A stretch of DNA of 64,000 nucleotides from Chinchilla lanigera (Eukaryota > Chordata > Mammalia > Rodentia > Chinchillidae), in assembly GCF_000276665.1 (NCBI RefSeq), contig NW_004955475.1:3663320-3727319 (forward strand), in the 5' to 3' direction. The position numbers and the translations under genes are program-made. This document shows, piece by piece, positions 47,370 to 60,044 of the stretch (positions within the stretch are counted from its first letter, which is position 1; every line of letters starts with the position of its first letter). The notes below the pieces were generated by a model. It saw only the letters and a list, made by a program, of their open reading frames with translations. It was not told where the DNA came from and did not search any database.

Positions 47370-48345
47370 GTTTATGTTATTTATTTTTTATACAGGATGT
47401 ATTTTATTGTGGCATTTTCATTTATGCATATGACATACCTCCCCTTATACCTTTCATTATCCTCCTCTACCACCTCCCTTAATTCTCTTCCTCTTCTTTA
47501 ATAGTCTCCTTTCTACTTTTATGTCCTTTTCATAGATTCCACAGATGAGAAAAAATATACGATGTTTGTATTTCTGAATCTGGCTTAATTCAATTAACAT
47601 GATGATCTAAGTTCCTAATGAATTATTTTGTATAGTTCGCAATACTGAATTCATTTGGGCTTAGGCTATTCTTTGCATCAAAATCATTAATACCAACTCC
47701 ATTTATTTTAATTGCTAAATTTTACATATATTTATCCATTATTTTTAAATAAGTTTTTTTAATTGTATGTGATCCTTTTAAGATTTCCAGTTTACGGGAA
47801 TACATTTTTTCATCATATTCCATTATAATTTTAATATATTTAGAAACAGTACATATGCCACCTATTTTGTTCTTGGTATTATTCATTTATGTGTTCTATC
47901 TCATTTTTATCAGAAACTAAGTTAAAATATATCAGATTTATTGAACTCTTCAACCACTTTTGGATTTCATGGTAGTATCTATTATTTCAGTCTTATCAAT
48001 CTCATTGATTTAGTCTACTCTTCATAGTTTCCTTCCTTCTTGTTGTTCTAAGTTTAGTTTGCTTTCCCGTTTCTACATTTCTAAAGTGAAAGTATATTAC
48101 TGATTTGAAATATTACTTTCTCTCAAATAGTCCCTAAAATGTATAAATTTCCTTCTAAGCACTACTTTAACTGCAGCCCATAAATTCAATTGTATTATTT
48201 TGTTTTCTTTCCATTGAGTTGTATACCTATGATATCTTTCTTTGATCTTTGTGTTATTTAAATTTTTGCCATTTAATTTCCAAATATTTTGGATTTTCAA
48301 TAACATTTGTGACCAGTAGGAAGTTACAAATAAGTGTTTCATCAT
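47370..48345 (-). mobile_element. Old LINE-1 pieces, minus strand
   Basis: 47370-47690 is a reverse-complement L1 3' end (pyrimidine-rich tract and the AATCTGGCTTAATTCAATTA segment). 47760-48345 is decayed ORF2-like sequence. Boundaries are uncertain. Confidence 0.5.
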
Positions 48346-48567
48346 AAAGCATGGGTTTTCATTAGAATCTGAGCCTTCATTTATGAGTGAACCTTACTGT
48401 TTACATTTGAAAAATGACACAGTACTATTCTTGAATGTGTGCTATCAGCACTAGTGAGTACTGAACAAAGTGGCCCCTTACAGCATATAAGTTTAGCATG
48501 AGATGAACATTATTTTTCCTCTTCCCAATCAAATTTTCTGAATATTTCTCCTCCTTTAAAAACTAAA

Positions 48568-48644
48568 GAGATGCCAGGGATATAGCTCAGTGGCACAGCA
48601 CCTGCCTGGCAAGCATGAGGTCATGAGTTCCATTCCTACTACCA

Positions 48645-48687
<43 letters not shown>
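48568..48687 (+). mobile_element. ID-type SINE with AAAT tail
   Basis: GCCAGGGATATAGCTCAGTG to GTTCCATTCCTACTACC, then about eleven AAAT units (48644-48687), a microsatellite grown from the SINE tail. It lies about 114 bases past the exon 3 donor. Confidence 0.93.
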
Positions 48688-48801
48688 AACTGAGGAGGAA
48701 ATATGGACAGCACTTAGATAATATTATAGTTTTATAATTCAAAAAATACGTACCACTTGTGAATTTGGCCAATATAGGTAAAAGCATGCAAATACTAATA
48801 C

Positions 48802-48938
48802 CTTGTAGCTGGAAAGATTCTTTTACTGTCAAAGGAACACCAAGTAATGGCCATTGCTTTTCTAGGATGGCTTCATCTTCCTGCATCTCTTCAAGTCTTT
48901 GATCTACAGCAAGTGCTTCCTTTCTAGCTGCCTCAAAC
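48802..48938 (-). CDS. FAAH2: FAAH2 coding exon 3, with catalytic lysine
   Basis: 137 bases. The minus-strand acceptor TTTTTTCCTAG precedes GTTTGAGGC, and the exon ends CTACAAG before a GTATTAG donor. The first base completes the split Arg codon and is followed by FEAARKEALAVDQRLEEMQE. Near the end is GVPLTVKESFQLQ; its Lys is the general base of the amidase-signature Ser-Ser-Lys triad (Lys131 in human numbering). The exon ends with the first base of a Gly codon. Reading on past the donor would give only intron sequence, so the splice site is required. An ID SINE ends about 114 bases past the donor. Confidence 0.94.
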
Positions 48939-49188
48939 CTAGGAAAAAATTAAACAGGATAATTTTTATATAGACTAGTCATCTCTCCAAATATACAAAA
49001 GTCTGACATTAGAATGTTAAAGTTTATTTATTTATCGAGAGTCTTATAAAGACTCATTTGAGCCAGTTATTCTCCTTTAAGGAATTCATCATATGAACAA
49101 CAACTTAAAATACTAACAATAATTAATACAGAAAGCAAATTGGTGCATCATTATTTTTATTGAAAACAACCTGTCAAAAAATTGCAAT
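48939..49188. other. Intron 2 sequence upstream of exon 3
   Basis: Contains the exon 3 acceptor pyrimidine tract. Otherwise nothing is recognised. Confidence 0.5.
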
Positions 49189-49275
49189 AAAGCCCAGGAG
49201 ATAGCTCAGTGGCACAGCACATGCCTGGCAAGTTGCAAGGTCCTGAGTTTGATTCCTGGTACCACAAAAAAAGTG
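49189..49275 (+). mobile_element. ID-type SINE
   Basis: AGCCCAGGAGATAGCTCAGT to TTTGATTCCTGGTACC followed by a short A run. Confidence 0.9.
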
Positions 49276-49779
49276 TAAAAAAGTTATACTAGATATCTAT
49301 TATGTACAAAGATACAAGCAATATAAATAGTCAGAAATGAAAGTTAGACTGGTTTTTGGAAATTTCTATGGTGGAACATGATTTTAAAAATTACAGTGTA
49401 ATGCTTATAATTGCATTTGTGTGAAAATGTACATGCATTTGAATACACAATAAAATATAAACAATAATCATTCTTTGACACAAAAGTTATTGGTGGATTT
49501 TTGTAGTTTGCAAATTTTTATTATAAATACAATTGATCCAATTTTCAAATAAAAAATCAATATGCTCAAAACAATATAACTTGATTATATACATGAAAAT
49601 CAGCACTAAATTATGTAATCATGATGTATTTTTCTCTGTATCTGAAATATTGTGTCTTCTAAAGAGAAATTAAAAATTCCTTAATATTCTGGTGATATGA
49701 TTGTAAAACATTTAATAAAAACTTTTCAAGGCTTCTCTATAGGAAACACCCAAGAAAGATCAACAGTAGAAACTAAAAG
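49276..49779. other. Intronic sequence, nothing recognised
   Basis: AT-rich non-coding sequence. Confidence 0.5.
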
Positions 49780-50350
49780 ATAACTAGCATCACAAAAGTA
49801 CAGGACTTTACAAACTACTTACAAAAACAGAACACAAAAGAAAAACACAACCAAACTTTACCACGACAAATGACAGCAAAGCACAAAAATAAACAAAGAT
49901 ATAGAAAGTAAAAACATGCAAACAGGTGGAATACAATTAAAATTACAAGAGGAAGTTCATAATCAATAACCTTGAATGCAATTACATTAGATTCATCAAT
50001 CAAAAGTCCTCAAACATAAAAAAAATGGCTCAATACTATGTTGGTTAAAAGATATTCACCTCATTGATGAAGATACACACGGACTGAAAGTCAAGGCTTA
50101 CAAAAAGATATATTTTGCAAATGAAAAAATCACAAGCAGGAGCTACTGTGTTAACAGCACATAAAACAGACTTTAAATTTAAAAAACTTGGGGTTGATTC
50201 AACACGACTAAATAAAGGAGGACTCATCTTGAAGTTTCTCACAGGAGCTCAACTAAAAGCAAAGGTAATTGGAAGAAAGGGAGGGACATATATCCTGATA
50301 TCAAAATCAATCCAAAATAAGAGACTTGTAGATCAAATAAAACATAGACA
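49780..50350 (+). mobile_element. Old LINE ORF2 fragment (endonuclease region)
   Basis: An open piece at 50115-50363 reads like a decayed L1 endonuclease segment (KSQAGATVLTAHKTDFKFKK). The upstream part is A-rich and unassigned. It is separate from the long L1 that begins next, because it represents ORF2 sequence upstream of a 5' UTR. Confidence 0.55.
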
Positions 50351-50359
50351 TAGGACACT

Positions 50360-52140
50360 ATAAAATGATAAACCAGACCACAAGGCTGCCTGTGGGTTTT
50401 GCACTAGTTGGATTAGGATAGGAACAGGAAACACCATTCCCAGGAAATTCCCTCAAACTACAGAGAAGGCAAATGTATGATAAACTCAATCCACACAGGA
50501 TAGACCGAGAATATAAGGCCCCTCATCTCTTCTGAGCTCCTGCAAAGAGAGGACACTGCAGCCTGGCACACACAGGGGTGAATGACTGTTCCCTCCCTCC
50601 CCAACAGGCCACCAGTATTTTTCTTCCTTTTTTTTCTTTTTCTTTCTCTGTGGAGCACCATAACTACTAATTGGAACCACTAGTGACAAGGTTAGGGACT
50701 GGCCATGGCATGGGGATTACTAGTGAAACAATACACTCCTGCTGCCCTATGAGTGGTGTAAGAGGGATTTATACTATCCCGCGGCAGTCTGGACAAGTAC
50801 CTTCCTGTGCTGCAATCAGCAGCCAGCAACACCAGCACCCTTGCCCTGGGAAGTCAGCAACTCCCTCTGACCTGTTATCTGCAGTGCAAGGACAAGCAAT
50901 GGGAAATAAGCACTCCCTTGCCCTGTGACAAACTGTGAAAGCATCCTTGGGCAACGAAATTGTCACTCCCTCTGACTTGCAACAACTAGCTCAGGTCAAA
51001 CCTGCAACCACCAGTGCAGGACAAAGAGGGCAGAGGATGCGAGGCGCCAGTGGTGTGGAATAGAGCAGGCTGTACAAGTTCTGGGGTGAGCTACTGTTCA
51101 CTGAACAGGGAGCAGCCTGGAGTTGTCTCTGTTTGAGGGCACCACACAATCAGGAGAGCAATGCAGAGACAAACAGCCCCACGTCCATGCCAGCACTAAT
51201 GCTATTGCACAATTGGTAAAATGTTGTATTGGACACTGGCACAAAAGAGTGGAGACCAGAAAAATTTTATTACTGTATTCTTTGTGTGTATTGTTTCTCT
51301 TTTATTGACTGGTTGCATTTTTTATAGTTGTTGTTTGTTTTTATTTGATCTTTCTTTCTCTTTTAGGTTCATACATATATTTTTATTCTACTCTATTCAT
51401 CTTCTTTCTCTCTCTTCTCAACTATCTGTCTTGATCTTATGATATGTTCATGTGAGTGAAAATTGTCCCCAATATTTGTGATTCACTTCAATAATCTTTT
51501 GCTTTCTCCATTCTTTCTCTTCTGCCCTCTTCTCCAAGATTGCATGATCATCTTTTGTCCTCCAGCCTTGCTTCAACAGTATTTCTCTTCCCCTCTTTCT
51601 CTGTTTTGCCCCCTATACCTCTTAAATTTCCCCACTACAGAGTAAATTCACACTACTATGGGAAAACTCGTTGCATACAAGTTCCTGATTTATGTTGAGT
51701 TTTGACGTGCAACTGTAGATTTTGCCCACATGGTTAAAGATACCAAATCAAGAGTTACCACATTTTGTCAGATTCTAGGCCATGTGTGATGGTATTGTTA
51801 TTGCTATTTGTAATAAATTAGCCAGGATGTCATATTTGTAATAATCAGTTGTTCTTCCCTCTATAACAGTACCGTGACTATCTGGGGTCATAAACATTAT
51901 TGTAGTCCAGTACCAAGAGACAGGGGACTGAGAAAAAAAGATGGCAACATCGCACCCTTAATAAATGGGGAAGCTAGGATATTGGTATAGACACAAATAA
52001 CAAGAATATCCTACACATAGGAGACACCTCTGAACAATACACATTTCCTAGGGAGGCTGCAAGGTTAGTGATAAATGTAGCTATTATAAGAAATATTCAG
52101 TGAGCAACACAGAAAAAGTTAAATTAAATTAAAAAATAGA
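50360..52140 (+). promoter_or_regulatory. L1 5' UTR-like region
   Basis: GC-richer than the surroundings from 50360 to 51200, with loosely repeated blocks of about 60-65 bases around ACTCCCTCTGAC / CACTCCCTTGCCCTGTGAC (50850-50980). A pyrimidine-rich stretch follows at 51260-51650. The position directly upstream of ORF1 marks it as the element's promoter region. Activity is unknown. Confidence 0.5.
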
Positions 52141-52142
52141 AA

Positions 52143-53223
52143 ATGACAAAACAGAGAAGCAAAACCCAACCACAGACTCCTAGCCCAACCAGAACAAGTC
52201 CAAGGGACAATAAGATAGAAGAAAATGGAGACTACCCACCTGAAATTCCTGAAATAATAGCAGCAGAAGTTGAAAAACAAATACATGAGACTATAAACAA
52301 AATCAGATTAGAAATAATCTCCAAGGTTGAAAAAAGAGATGATCATGATAATTAAAGACTTATTCAGCAAGTCTAAAGTAGACATAAATAATAAAATAGA
52401 GGAGCATAGGAAAATGATGCAAACCATTAATGTGCAACACAGTAAAGAAAGGGAATCCACACAAAGTTTCAAACAGATATCCAGGAAATTAAAAATTACA
52501 TTCAACATTTGCAAAATTGCCTGAACAAAAGTGAAGACAGGGTTTCAGACCTGGAAGCCAGGACTGTGGCTAGAAATCATGAAAAGAAAGATCTTTTAAA
52601 AATGAAAAGGGACCCTGAAAAAACAATCCAAGATTTGCAAGATGTTGCAAAACAATTAATACAAGATTGGGTGGAGTCGCTGAAAAAGCAGGAGCCAGGA
52701 CAAATGACATAAAAAAAAAAAACTGTTCACAGTAGCAATGGCAGAAAACTTCCCAAGTATGGAAAAAGAATCTGACATACTGTAAGCAAGGTATATAAAT
52801 TAGCCACGACCAAAATAAATCTACACCAAGGCATATAATAATCAAGAAATTCCACAAATTTAGCACAAGAAAAGAATATTAAAAGCTTTTAAAGAAAAGA
52901 AACAAATCACCTATACAGGAAATCCCATCAGAATTACAACAGATTACTCAACGTAAATGCTTGAGTGAAGGAGAGCTAAGAGTGAAACATTCCAAGTCCA
53001 AAAAGGAATTAACTTCCAACCTAGATTGATATATGCTGAAAATCTGTCTTTCAGAATTAATGGAGAAATCAGATACTTCCATGACAAAAAACAACTGAAG
53101 AAATCCATGACCACCAACCTAGCAATACAATGTGTTCTGAAAGGTATTGTAGAGAGATATAACAATGTGCACAAACTGAACAACATCAATAGGAAGAAGA
53201 CCCCAGGGAGGGCAAGCAGTTAA
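52143..53223 (+). pseudogene. L1 ORF1 (nucleic-acid chaperone), broken
   Basis: Starts at ATG 52143 (MTKQRSKTQPQTPSPTRTSP). A coiled-coil-like charged stretch follows (52250-52700) with at least two frame changes, then decayed RRM sequence. The C-terminal domain at 53026-53223 is well preserved (LSFRINGEIRYFHDKKQLKK, LAIQCVLKGIVERYN). ORF1p normally trimerises and binds L1 RNA. The frameshifts rule out a normal product. Confidence 0.85.
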
Positions 53224-53284
53224 ACAGAAGAGAAAGACAAGGAACCAATCCCAGATAATAATATATCAAGGATAAATCAATACA

Positions 53285-56200
53285 TATCAGTTATAACCAT
53301 GAATGTGAATGGTCTCAACTCACCAATCTAAAGAAATAGGCAGGTGGAATGGGTCAAGAAAGAAGATCCAACTCTATGCTGCATACAAGAAACTCATTTA
53401 TGTAAAAAAATTCATGGATAGAAAGTCAAAGGACAGAAAGCAATATTACATATGAGAGAAACCCAGAAAAAGCAGGGATAGCTATTGTATTTGCAGACAA
53501 TGTGAACTTCAAGACAAGGCAGATCAAAAGAGATTAAGAAAGTCACCACAAAATTATTGAAAGGAAAACTCTGAAAGGGTGAAATTAAAATCATAAATAT
53601 ATATGCACCAAATTATAGGAGCACCCAACTATATGAAACAAATATTAAAGGTCATGAAAAAATCAAATAAGCACTAACACAATTATAATGGGGCAACTTA
53701 CCACAACATTGTCACAAATAGATAGATCAATTAGACACAAAATTAATAAACATCAGGACTGAGTCAAACCTGTGGACAAATGGACTTAATATATGGCTAC
53801 AAAGTGTTTCATCCCAAACATCAAACTACACATTCTTTTCTGCTTCACAGGGGATGCACTCCAAAATAGACCATATACTAGCCCATAGGACATTTTTAAG
53901 TAAATGCAAAAGAATTCAAATTATCCCATACATATTATCTGACAATAGGGAAATGAAATTGGAAATTCATGGCAAAAGAAACCACAAAACCCCTAACTAC
54001 ATAGAAATTAAATAACATGAGAAATTAAACAACAAATGAGTCACAGATGAAATCAAAGAAGAAATTAAACAGTATCTACAAGTAAATGGTAATACTGATA
54101 CAACATATCAGAACATATGAGATTCGCTGTAAGCAATCCTAAGAAGGAAAATTATAGCAGTGAATACCCATATCAGGAAGATAAAATGAGCTCAAATAAA
54201 CAATCTTAAACATCAATCTTAAACAATCTTAAACATCAAACTTCTAGAAGAACAAGTCAAGCCCAATGCTCATATGAAAGAAGAAAATATAAATATCAGA
54301 GCAGAAATTAATGCAATTGAGAGAACAAAACAAAGAGTCTATGAATCAAATACTTAGTTGTTTGAAAGATTAAATAAAATTGATAAACCCTTGGCCAACC
54401 TCATCAAAAAAGGAAAGAAAAGACTCAAATTCACTCAATTAGGAATGAAAAGGCTGAAATCACATCAGATCCTGCAGAAAGTCAGAAGATGATCATACTT
54501 AATTTGAGAAAATGTATTCTAGTAAAATGGGAAACACAAACGAAACGGACATATTCCTAGATATATTTGAGCTACCAAAGCTTAATCAAGAAGATACCCA
54601 AAGTGTAAATAACCCAATAATAGTCAATGAAATTGAAAGTATAATTAAAAATTTACCAACAAAGAAAAGCTCAGGTCCTGATAGATACACAGCTGAGTTC
54701 TACTAGAAATTTAGAGAGGCTCTAATGTCATCACTCCTCAAAATCTTCAGTGAAATAGAAAGTGAAGTAATACTTACAAATTCATTCCTGGAAGCAAGTA
54801 TTCCCCTGATACCAACACCAGGGAAGGTCCCAACCATAAGAGAAAACTACATGCCAATCTCCCTAATGAACATAGATGCAAAATTCCACTATAAGATACT
54901 GGAAAACAGAATGCAACAAATCATCAAGAAGATTGTACACCATGACCAAGTAGGGTTCATTCCAGGTATGCAAGGATGTTTTGACATACTTGTCAATAAA
55001 TGTAATATACCATATCAACAGAGGACAGTACAGAAATCACATGTTCTTCTCAATAGATGCAGAAAAAGCATTTGACAAAGTCCAATGCCCATTCATGATA
55101 AAAGCCCTACAAGAAAATTAGAATAAATTGTCTTATCTAAATCTTATAAAAGTCATATATGACAAACCAACAGCCAACCTCATAGCAAATGATCAAAATC
55201 TGAAAGCTTTCCCTTTAAAATCAGGACAAAAACAGGGATTTCCACTGTTACCACTCCTACTCAATGCAGTTCTGGAAATGTTGGCCAGAACAGTTAGAAA
55301 TGAGAAAAAAATAAAAATAATTATAGGAAAGGAAGAAGTTAAATTATTATTGTTTGCAGATGATATGGTACTCTACGTAGAAGAGCCTTAAAACTTCCCC
55401 CAAAAGTTAGAGATTTAATTAGCAGATTCAGCAGAGTAGCTGGATACAGCATCAACATCTGAAAATCAGTAGTTTTCCTGTACACAAATAACAAACTCAC
55501 TGACAGAGAAATTAGAGAAACAACACCCTTCACAGTAGCATCAAAAATAATGTGTGTAGGAATCAGTCTAACAGAAAAAGTGAAAGATCTTTACATTGAA
55601 ACCTACAGTACCCTGAAAATGGAGATTGAAGAAGATATTAAAAAATGGAAAGATATCCCTTGCTTTTGGGTAGGAAGAATCAACATAGTGAAAATGGTCA
55701 TACTCTCAAAATTGGCATACAGATTTAATGCAAGTGCAATCAAAATACCATTAGCGTACTTCACAGAACTAGAGGGAATAATCCTAAAATTCATTTAGAA
55801 TAAAAATGAACCTGGAACAGAAAAAGCAATTCAGGGCAAAAAATGCAAGATGGGGCATTACATTCCTTCACTTGAAATTATACTACAGAGCTACTGTGAT
55901 AAAACAGCATGGCACTGCAAGAAAAGACCTGAGGATCAACAAAACATACTATAAGATGCAGAAAGAACTGCAAACTCACTGACACCGCTAATCTTTGACA
56001 AAGGAGTCAAACACATTCACTTGAAGATGAGTAGACTTTTTAATAAATGGTGCTGGAAAAAAACTGGCTTTTCACATAGAAAAGACTTAAAATAGACCCA
56101 TGTCTCTCAATATGCACTCAACTAAAATCAAAATTGATCAAAGATCTAAATATGAAAATAGAAATTCTAAATTTGCTGCAAGATAGAGTAGATAGAACTC

Positions 56201-57000
56201 AGAAAAACATAGATGTACACAAAGACTTTATGAACAACTCCCCAGTCATAGAGGAAATATTACAAAGTATCAACAACTTGGATCTTGCCTTATTAAAAAG
56301 CTTTTCACAGCAAAATAAATGAACACAGTGAAAAGACAACCCACAGAGTGGGAAAAAATTTAGGCCAGTTTTTCAGACAAAACACTAATATCCAAAACAT
56401 ATAAAGAACTGAAAGAATCAGCCACTTCAAATTCAATGACCCAATCCAAAAATGAGCATCTAGGAAGACATTTCTCAGAAGTACAAACAACAAATAAATG
56501 TATGAAAAGTTCTCAACATCACTGATCATTTGAAAAATGCAAATTAAAACTATGCTGAGATTCCATCTCACTCCAGAAAGAATGACTATTATCTAGAAAA
56601 GAATTAATAACAAATGCTGGTGTGGCTGTAGGGAAAACGGAATACTTTTGGTAGGAGCTTAGGCTGATGCAACCACTGTGGAAACCACTGTGGAGATTGC
56701 TCAAAAAACTAAGATTAGCAGTCTCATTTGACCCAGGTATTTCCCTTCTGTGTATCTTCCCAGAGAAATTAAACTATCATAATGGAGATATGTATGTGCA
56801 CCCATGTTTATAGCAGCACAATTTGTAACAGCTAAATCTTGTAAACAAACCAATTGTCCATCAACCAATTAATGGATAAAAAACGTGTTTTTTAATATAA
56901 TGGATTATCACTCAGCCATTAAGACAGATAAAATTGAAACATTTATAGCTAAATGGATGGACCTCTAAAACATAATCATAAATAAAATAAATCACACATA
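53285..57000 (+). pseudogene. L1 ORF2 (endonuclease and reverse transcriptase), broken
   Basis: Endonuclease start with TMNVNGLNSPI near 53297 and IQETHL near 53386. RT region with SSGPDRYTAEFY (54671-54706), the PISLMNIDAKFHYKIL and [12 protein letters not shown] segments (54857-54985), and the catalytic [14 protein letters not shown] (55350-55391). The C-terminal part, with its terminal Cys-rich area, runs to about 57000. Many stops and shifts are present, although the FADD motif itself is intact. Confidence 0.88.
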
Positions 57001-57345
57001 CACATGTGTAAATATTGCATTATCTCTGTTGTGAGAAACTAAAACCATAAATACGAACATAAGGGTACAACAGATGTTATGAAATAGGACAAAACTGTTC
57101 AAAAAGAAAAGAGAAATGGGAGGGGGAATGGGAAATGATGGTAAAGTAAAACATGAAAACAGAAGTGTAAAATGAAAACTGAGCTGTGTGAATGGGGAGT
57201 GAAATGAGATTTGAAAAGAGGGGATAGGAATGGGGAAAAAAGAGGAAACAAGATATATCGTGTACACGTACAAATTTCCTATACTGAATGTGATCATTAT
57301 GTATCCCTAAATTGTACCAATAATAAAAATAAAATACTAAACAAA

Positions 57346-59943
57346 ATCATAGATGGGTTGGGCCGAAGTGAGAGGCTAAGGTGCTGGGGCCTGGTTATCA
57401 GCATGGACCAAAGCCACAAGGAGGCATGCATGAAGAAGCCTCACTGGACAATCTGCCACCAGACCCAGTTTTTGTATGGAACTTCTAAACGTCTTTATTA
57501 GTGGAAACCATTTGAGCGAGTGTTTTGGAGGTCGACGGCAAGATGTCAGAGAACCAAGCAACAAAGACAGAACTTCTCTGAGTGCTGCCATCCAAACACT
57601 GGAATATAATAAAGTGGGGAGGTTGAGGAGAAGTGGGAGGTACTAATGGAGACTAAGGGATGCTTTAAGTAGGTCAGAACCAATTCATAACTTGATAGAA
57701 AACTTGTGTTTGAATCCTCCACAAAACTTTTTGGTGAGAGTTACCCTGACATGACCATGAATGATACTACATGTACCAAGGGAATTATTAATCTTTATTC
57801 TCTATTTTATATGCTAAAAAATCCTCCCATATGTATACCAGAAGAAAAAAGTGGAAGAAAAGAATGACACCCATACATAAACATAGATGTAAACATTCTT
57901 CTTAGTCCTATTTATACGGCAGTCAGAATTTAACCAGTGTGCTCATCTATGTTCACAAGTAGAGAAACTGACTTGTAGCATTTGTGTAGGGTGAGTTTCA
58001 GTCCTCGGTGGTTGAGTCCAGGATGTCTGATATGTCTACTGATGCTTAAGCAGTTTCCTCTCTCATGAATTCTCTTTGTTGCCAGTGAGTGGTGAGACCT
58101 AGGGTACATACAAATGACTGAGACTCTCTCGCAATTCCTCTGCAGGATGTGTTCTACCTGGTTTCAGTTGTACTCCTGTGGGCATCTGCCAGGAGGCTTT
58201 TGTGACTCTCTTATGATGGACACTTTTAATTGTATGACAGGGAACAACATGAATCATCAATTAGCCAGTGTTCCAAAGGGCCTTCTTGCTCTGTGCCTCT
58301 TTTCTCTTTGACAGTCACTGCAGCTGGCTATGCTTGCTTTTTCTATATGACTCTGCCTAAGTATGATAATAAAACACTTCTGGCCATGGCAATCCTCTAT
58401 AGCTCCAATTATCTGCATCAAACTCTCGGTTACCACTCCACAAGGAGACCATATACAGCCTGCGAACTCAGTAATGTCTAGGACAGACATAACTCAGCAA
58501 CTTTTGCCTTTCGTGGGCACAAACTGTGATGTCAGCAGGTTTGATGGGTAGAATATTGGCACAGAGCGTACTGGCATTTCAGGAAATAATAAGAGAGTAT
58601 TTACTTTGACTCTGCCCCAGGGTCTTTTCACCTCCATCAGATCACATCTATTGCAACTGCTGCCTGTCCCTGTGACTCACTGAATCACAGATACTTTAAT
58701 GCCTGGTTCCAGAACCCTAACCAGAACCATGTTCTTATTTCTTTGTCTCCCAAGGTCCTACCAAACACTAACTCAGTCACTGCCCTCCAAATGACTCTTG
58801 GGATTTTGATTCTCTAGTACACTAATCACCAAATATCTTCTATGTCGGGCTACCTTTCCCAGTGAAAAAGAAGTTAGAATAGGTGGGCAGTGGACAGTAG
58901 TTACTAGCTGGTCCCTGACTGTAACAGAATGATCACTCATGCTGTACATGAGTTTCATTCAGGAGGTTAGATCTTTACCCACTATGATATATTCACTGCA
59001 TCTGGGTGTAAGTAGTGTCAGGATCAAGAAGTGACTCTGACTCTCTAAATAGTCCTGATACTGAAATTCATCTAGTGTGTTTCTTTTTCAAATTGGCTTC
59101 CAATATTTGAGGCTTCAATTGCAGCCCATGTTTAAGTAGGTACTTCCCAGGGCACATCTTCTGAGTGTCAAACAAATTCCCCTCATTGACTTTAGTTAAT
59201 CATGATGGATCTCTTACAGCTCTTTAAGGCCAGTTTACTTCTTTCTGAATTAACACCAGTGGCCATGTAGCACCCTTCTCAAAGATGTACTAGCTCTAAA
59301 AATATCTCTTTGAGTTTATAGGTTCTGATAATCCTAATCTCTTCCTTTTATTCACTCAGTTCTAGGAATGGTAATTGTTTCCTGCAACTATTGCCTCCAT
59401 GTTGATCCAATGTTGGTTTTTCTAGTCCTTACACACCAGATTTATCAATTCTTTATAATCACTTCTTTGTTAAAATAGTACATTTTCTCAATTCTGAATG
59501 ATACAGGATTGTGAAAAGCCAATGGATAGTGTGATCTCAAAAACATGTCATCATACACATCATATACATGCTGGGATTAGATAAAGTGAAACTGAGACCT
59601 GAACTAAATTTCTAAAATTAATTGAAATAAATAAGAGATGGGCAAAAGGAGGGTGTCCCAAGCAGAAGAAAGAACATATGCAAGGTTATGTGGAAATGAG
59701 AGAGCCCAACAGATCTGAAAAAATGGAGTGGTTTCTGTGGGGCTGGAAAGATCGGATATGACAGATCAGAGGAGTTTGTATGACAGAACGAAAAGCTAGT
59801 AAAACTTGTTTGCTAATTAGAATTGAGCAATAGATTAGGTAAAGAAAGAAGGAGTCTTGCCTATGTGGGGTGGAAGAACAGGTTTGGGGTGAAGGTAGTA
59901 AAGTAGTAAATATTTTACCACTAGTCAACTTACATTAGAGGCA
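57346..59943. other. Intronic block, unassigned, possible old retro-derived sequence
   Basis: 57350-57600 is GC-richer and has short frames on both strands that could be a processed-pseudogene scrap, but I cannot name a parent. 57900-59500 is of balanced composition without a long frame and may be an old LINE or LTR relic. 59500-59940 is A-rich with nothing seen. Confidence 0.35.
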
Positions 59944-59998
59944 CTAGAAGTGTAGCCAAATGGTAGAGTACTTGCCTGGCACGTGATGACCTGGGTTC

Positions 59999-60043
<45 letters not shown>
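59944..60043 (+). mobile_element. ID-like SINE ending in a CA microsatellite
   Basis: GTGTAGCCAAATGGTAGAGT and CTTGCCTGGCACGTGATGAC are a diverged tRNA-derived body. The tail is (CA)n at 60000-60040, about 20 units. Confidence 0.75.

Positions 60044-60044
<1 letters not shown>

Larger units (their letters stand above)
50360..57345 (+). mobile_element. Nearly full-length, defective LINE-1
   Basis: About 7 kb in order: GC-richer 5' UTR (50360-52140), ORF1 (52143-53223), ORF2 (about 53285-57000), 3' UTR and A-rich end near 57340. Stops and shifts in both ORFs make it retrotransposition-incompetent. It lies antisense to FAAH2 in the intron between exons 2 and 3. The 5' limit is approximate; no target duplication was identified. 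Confidence 0.85.
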
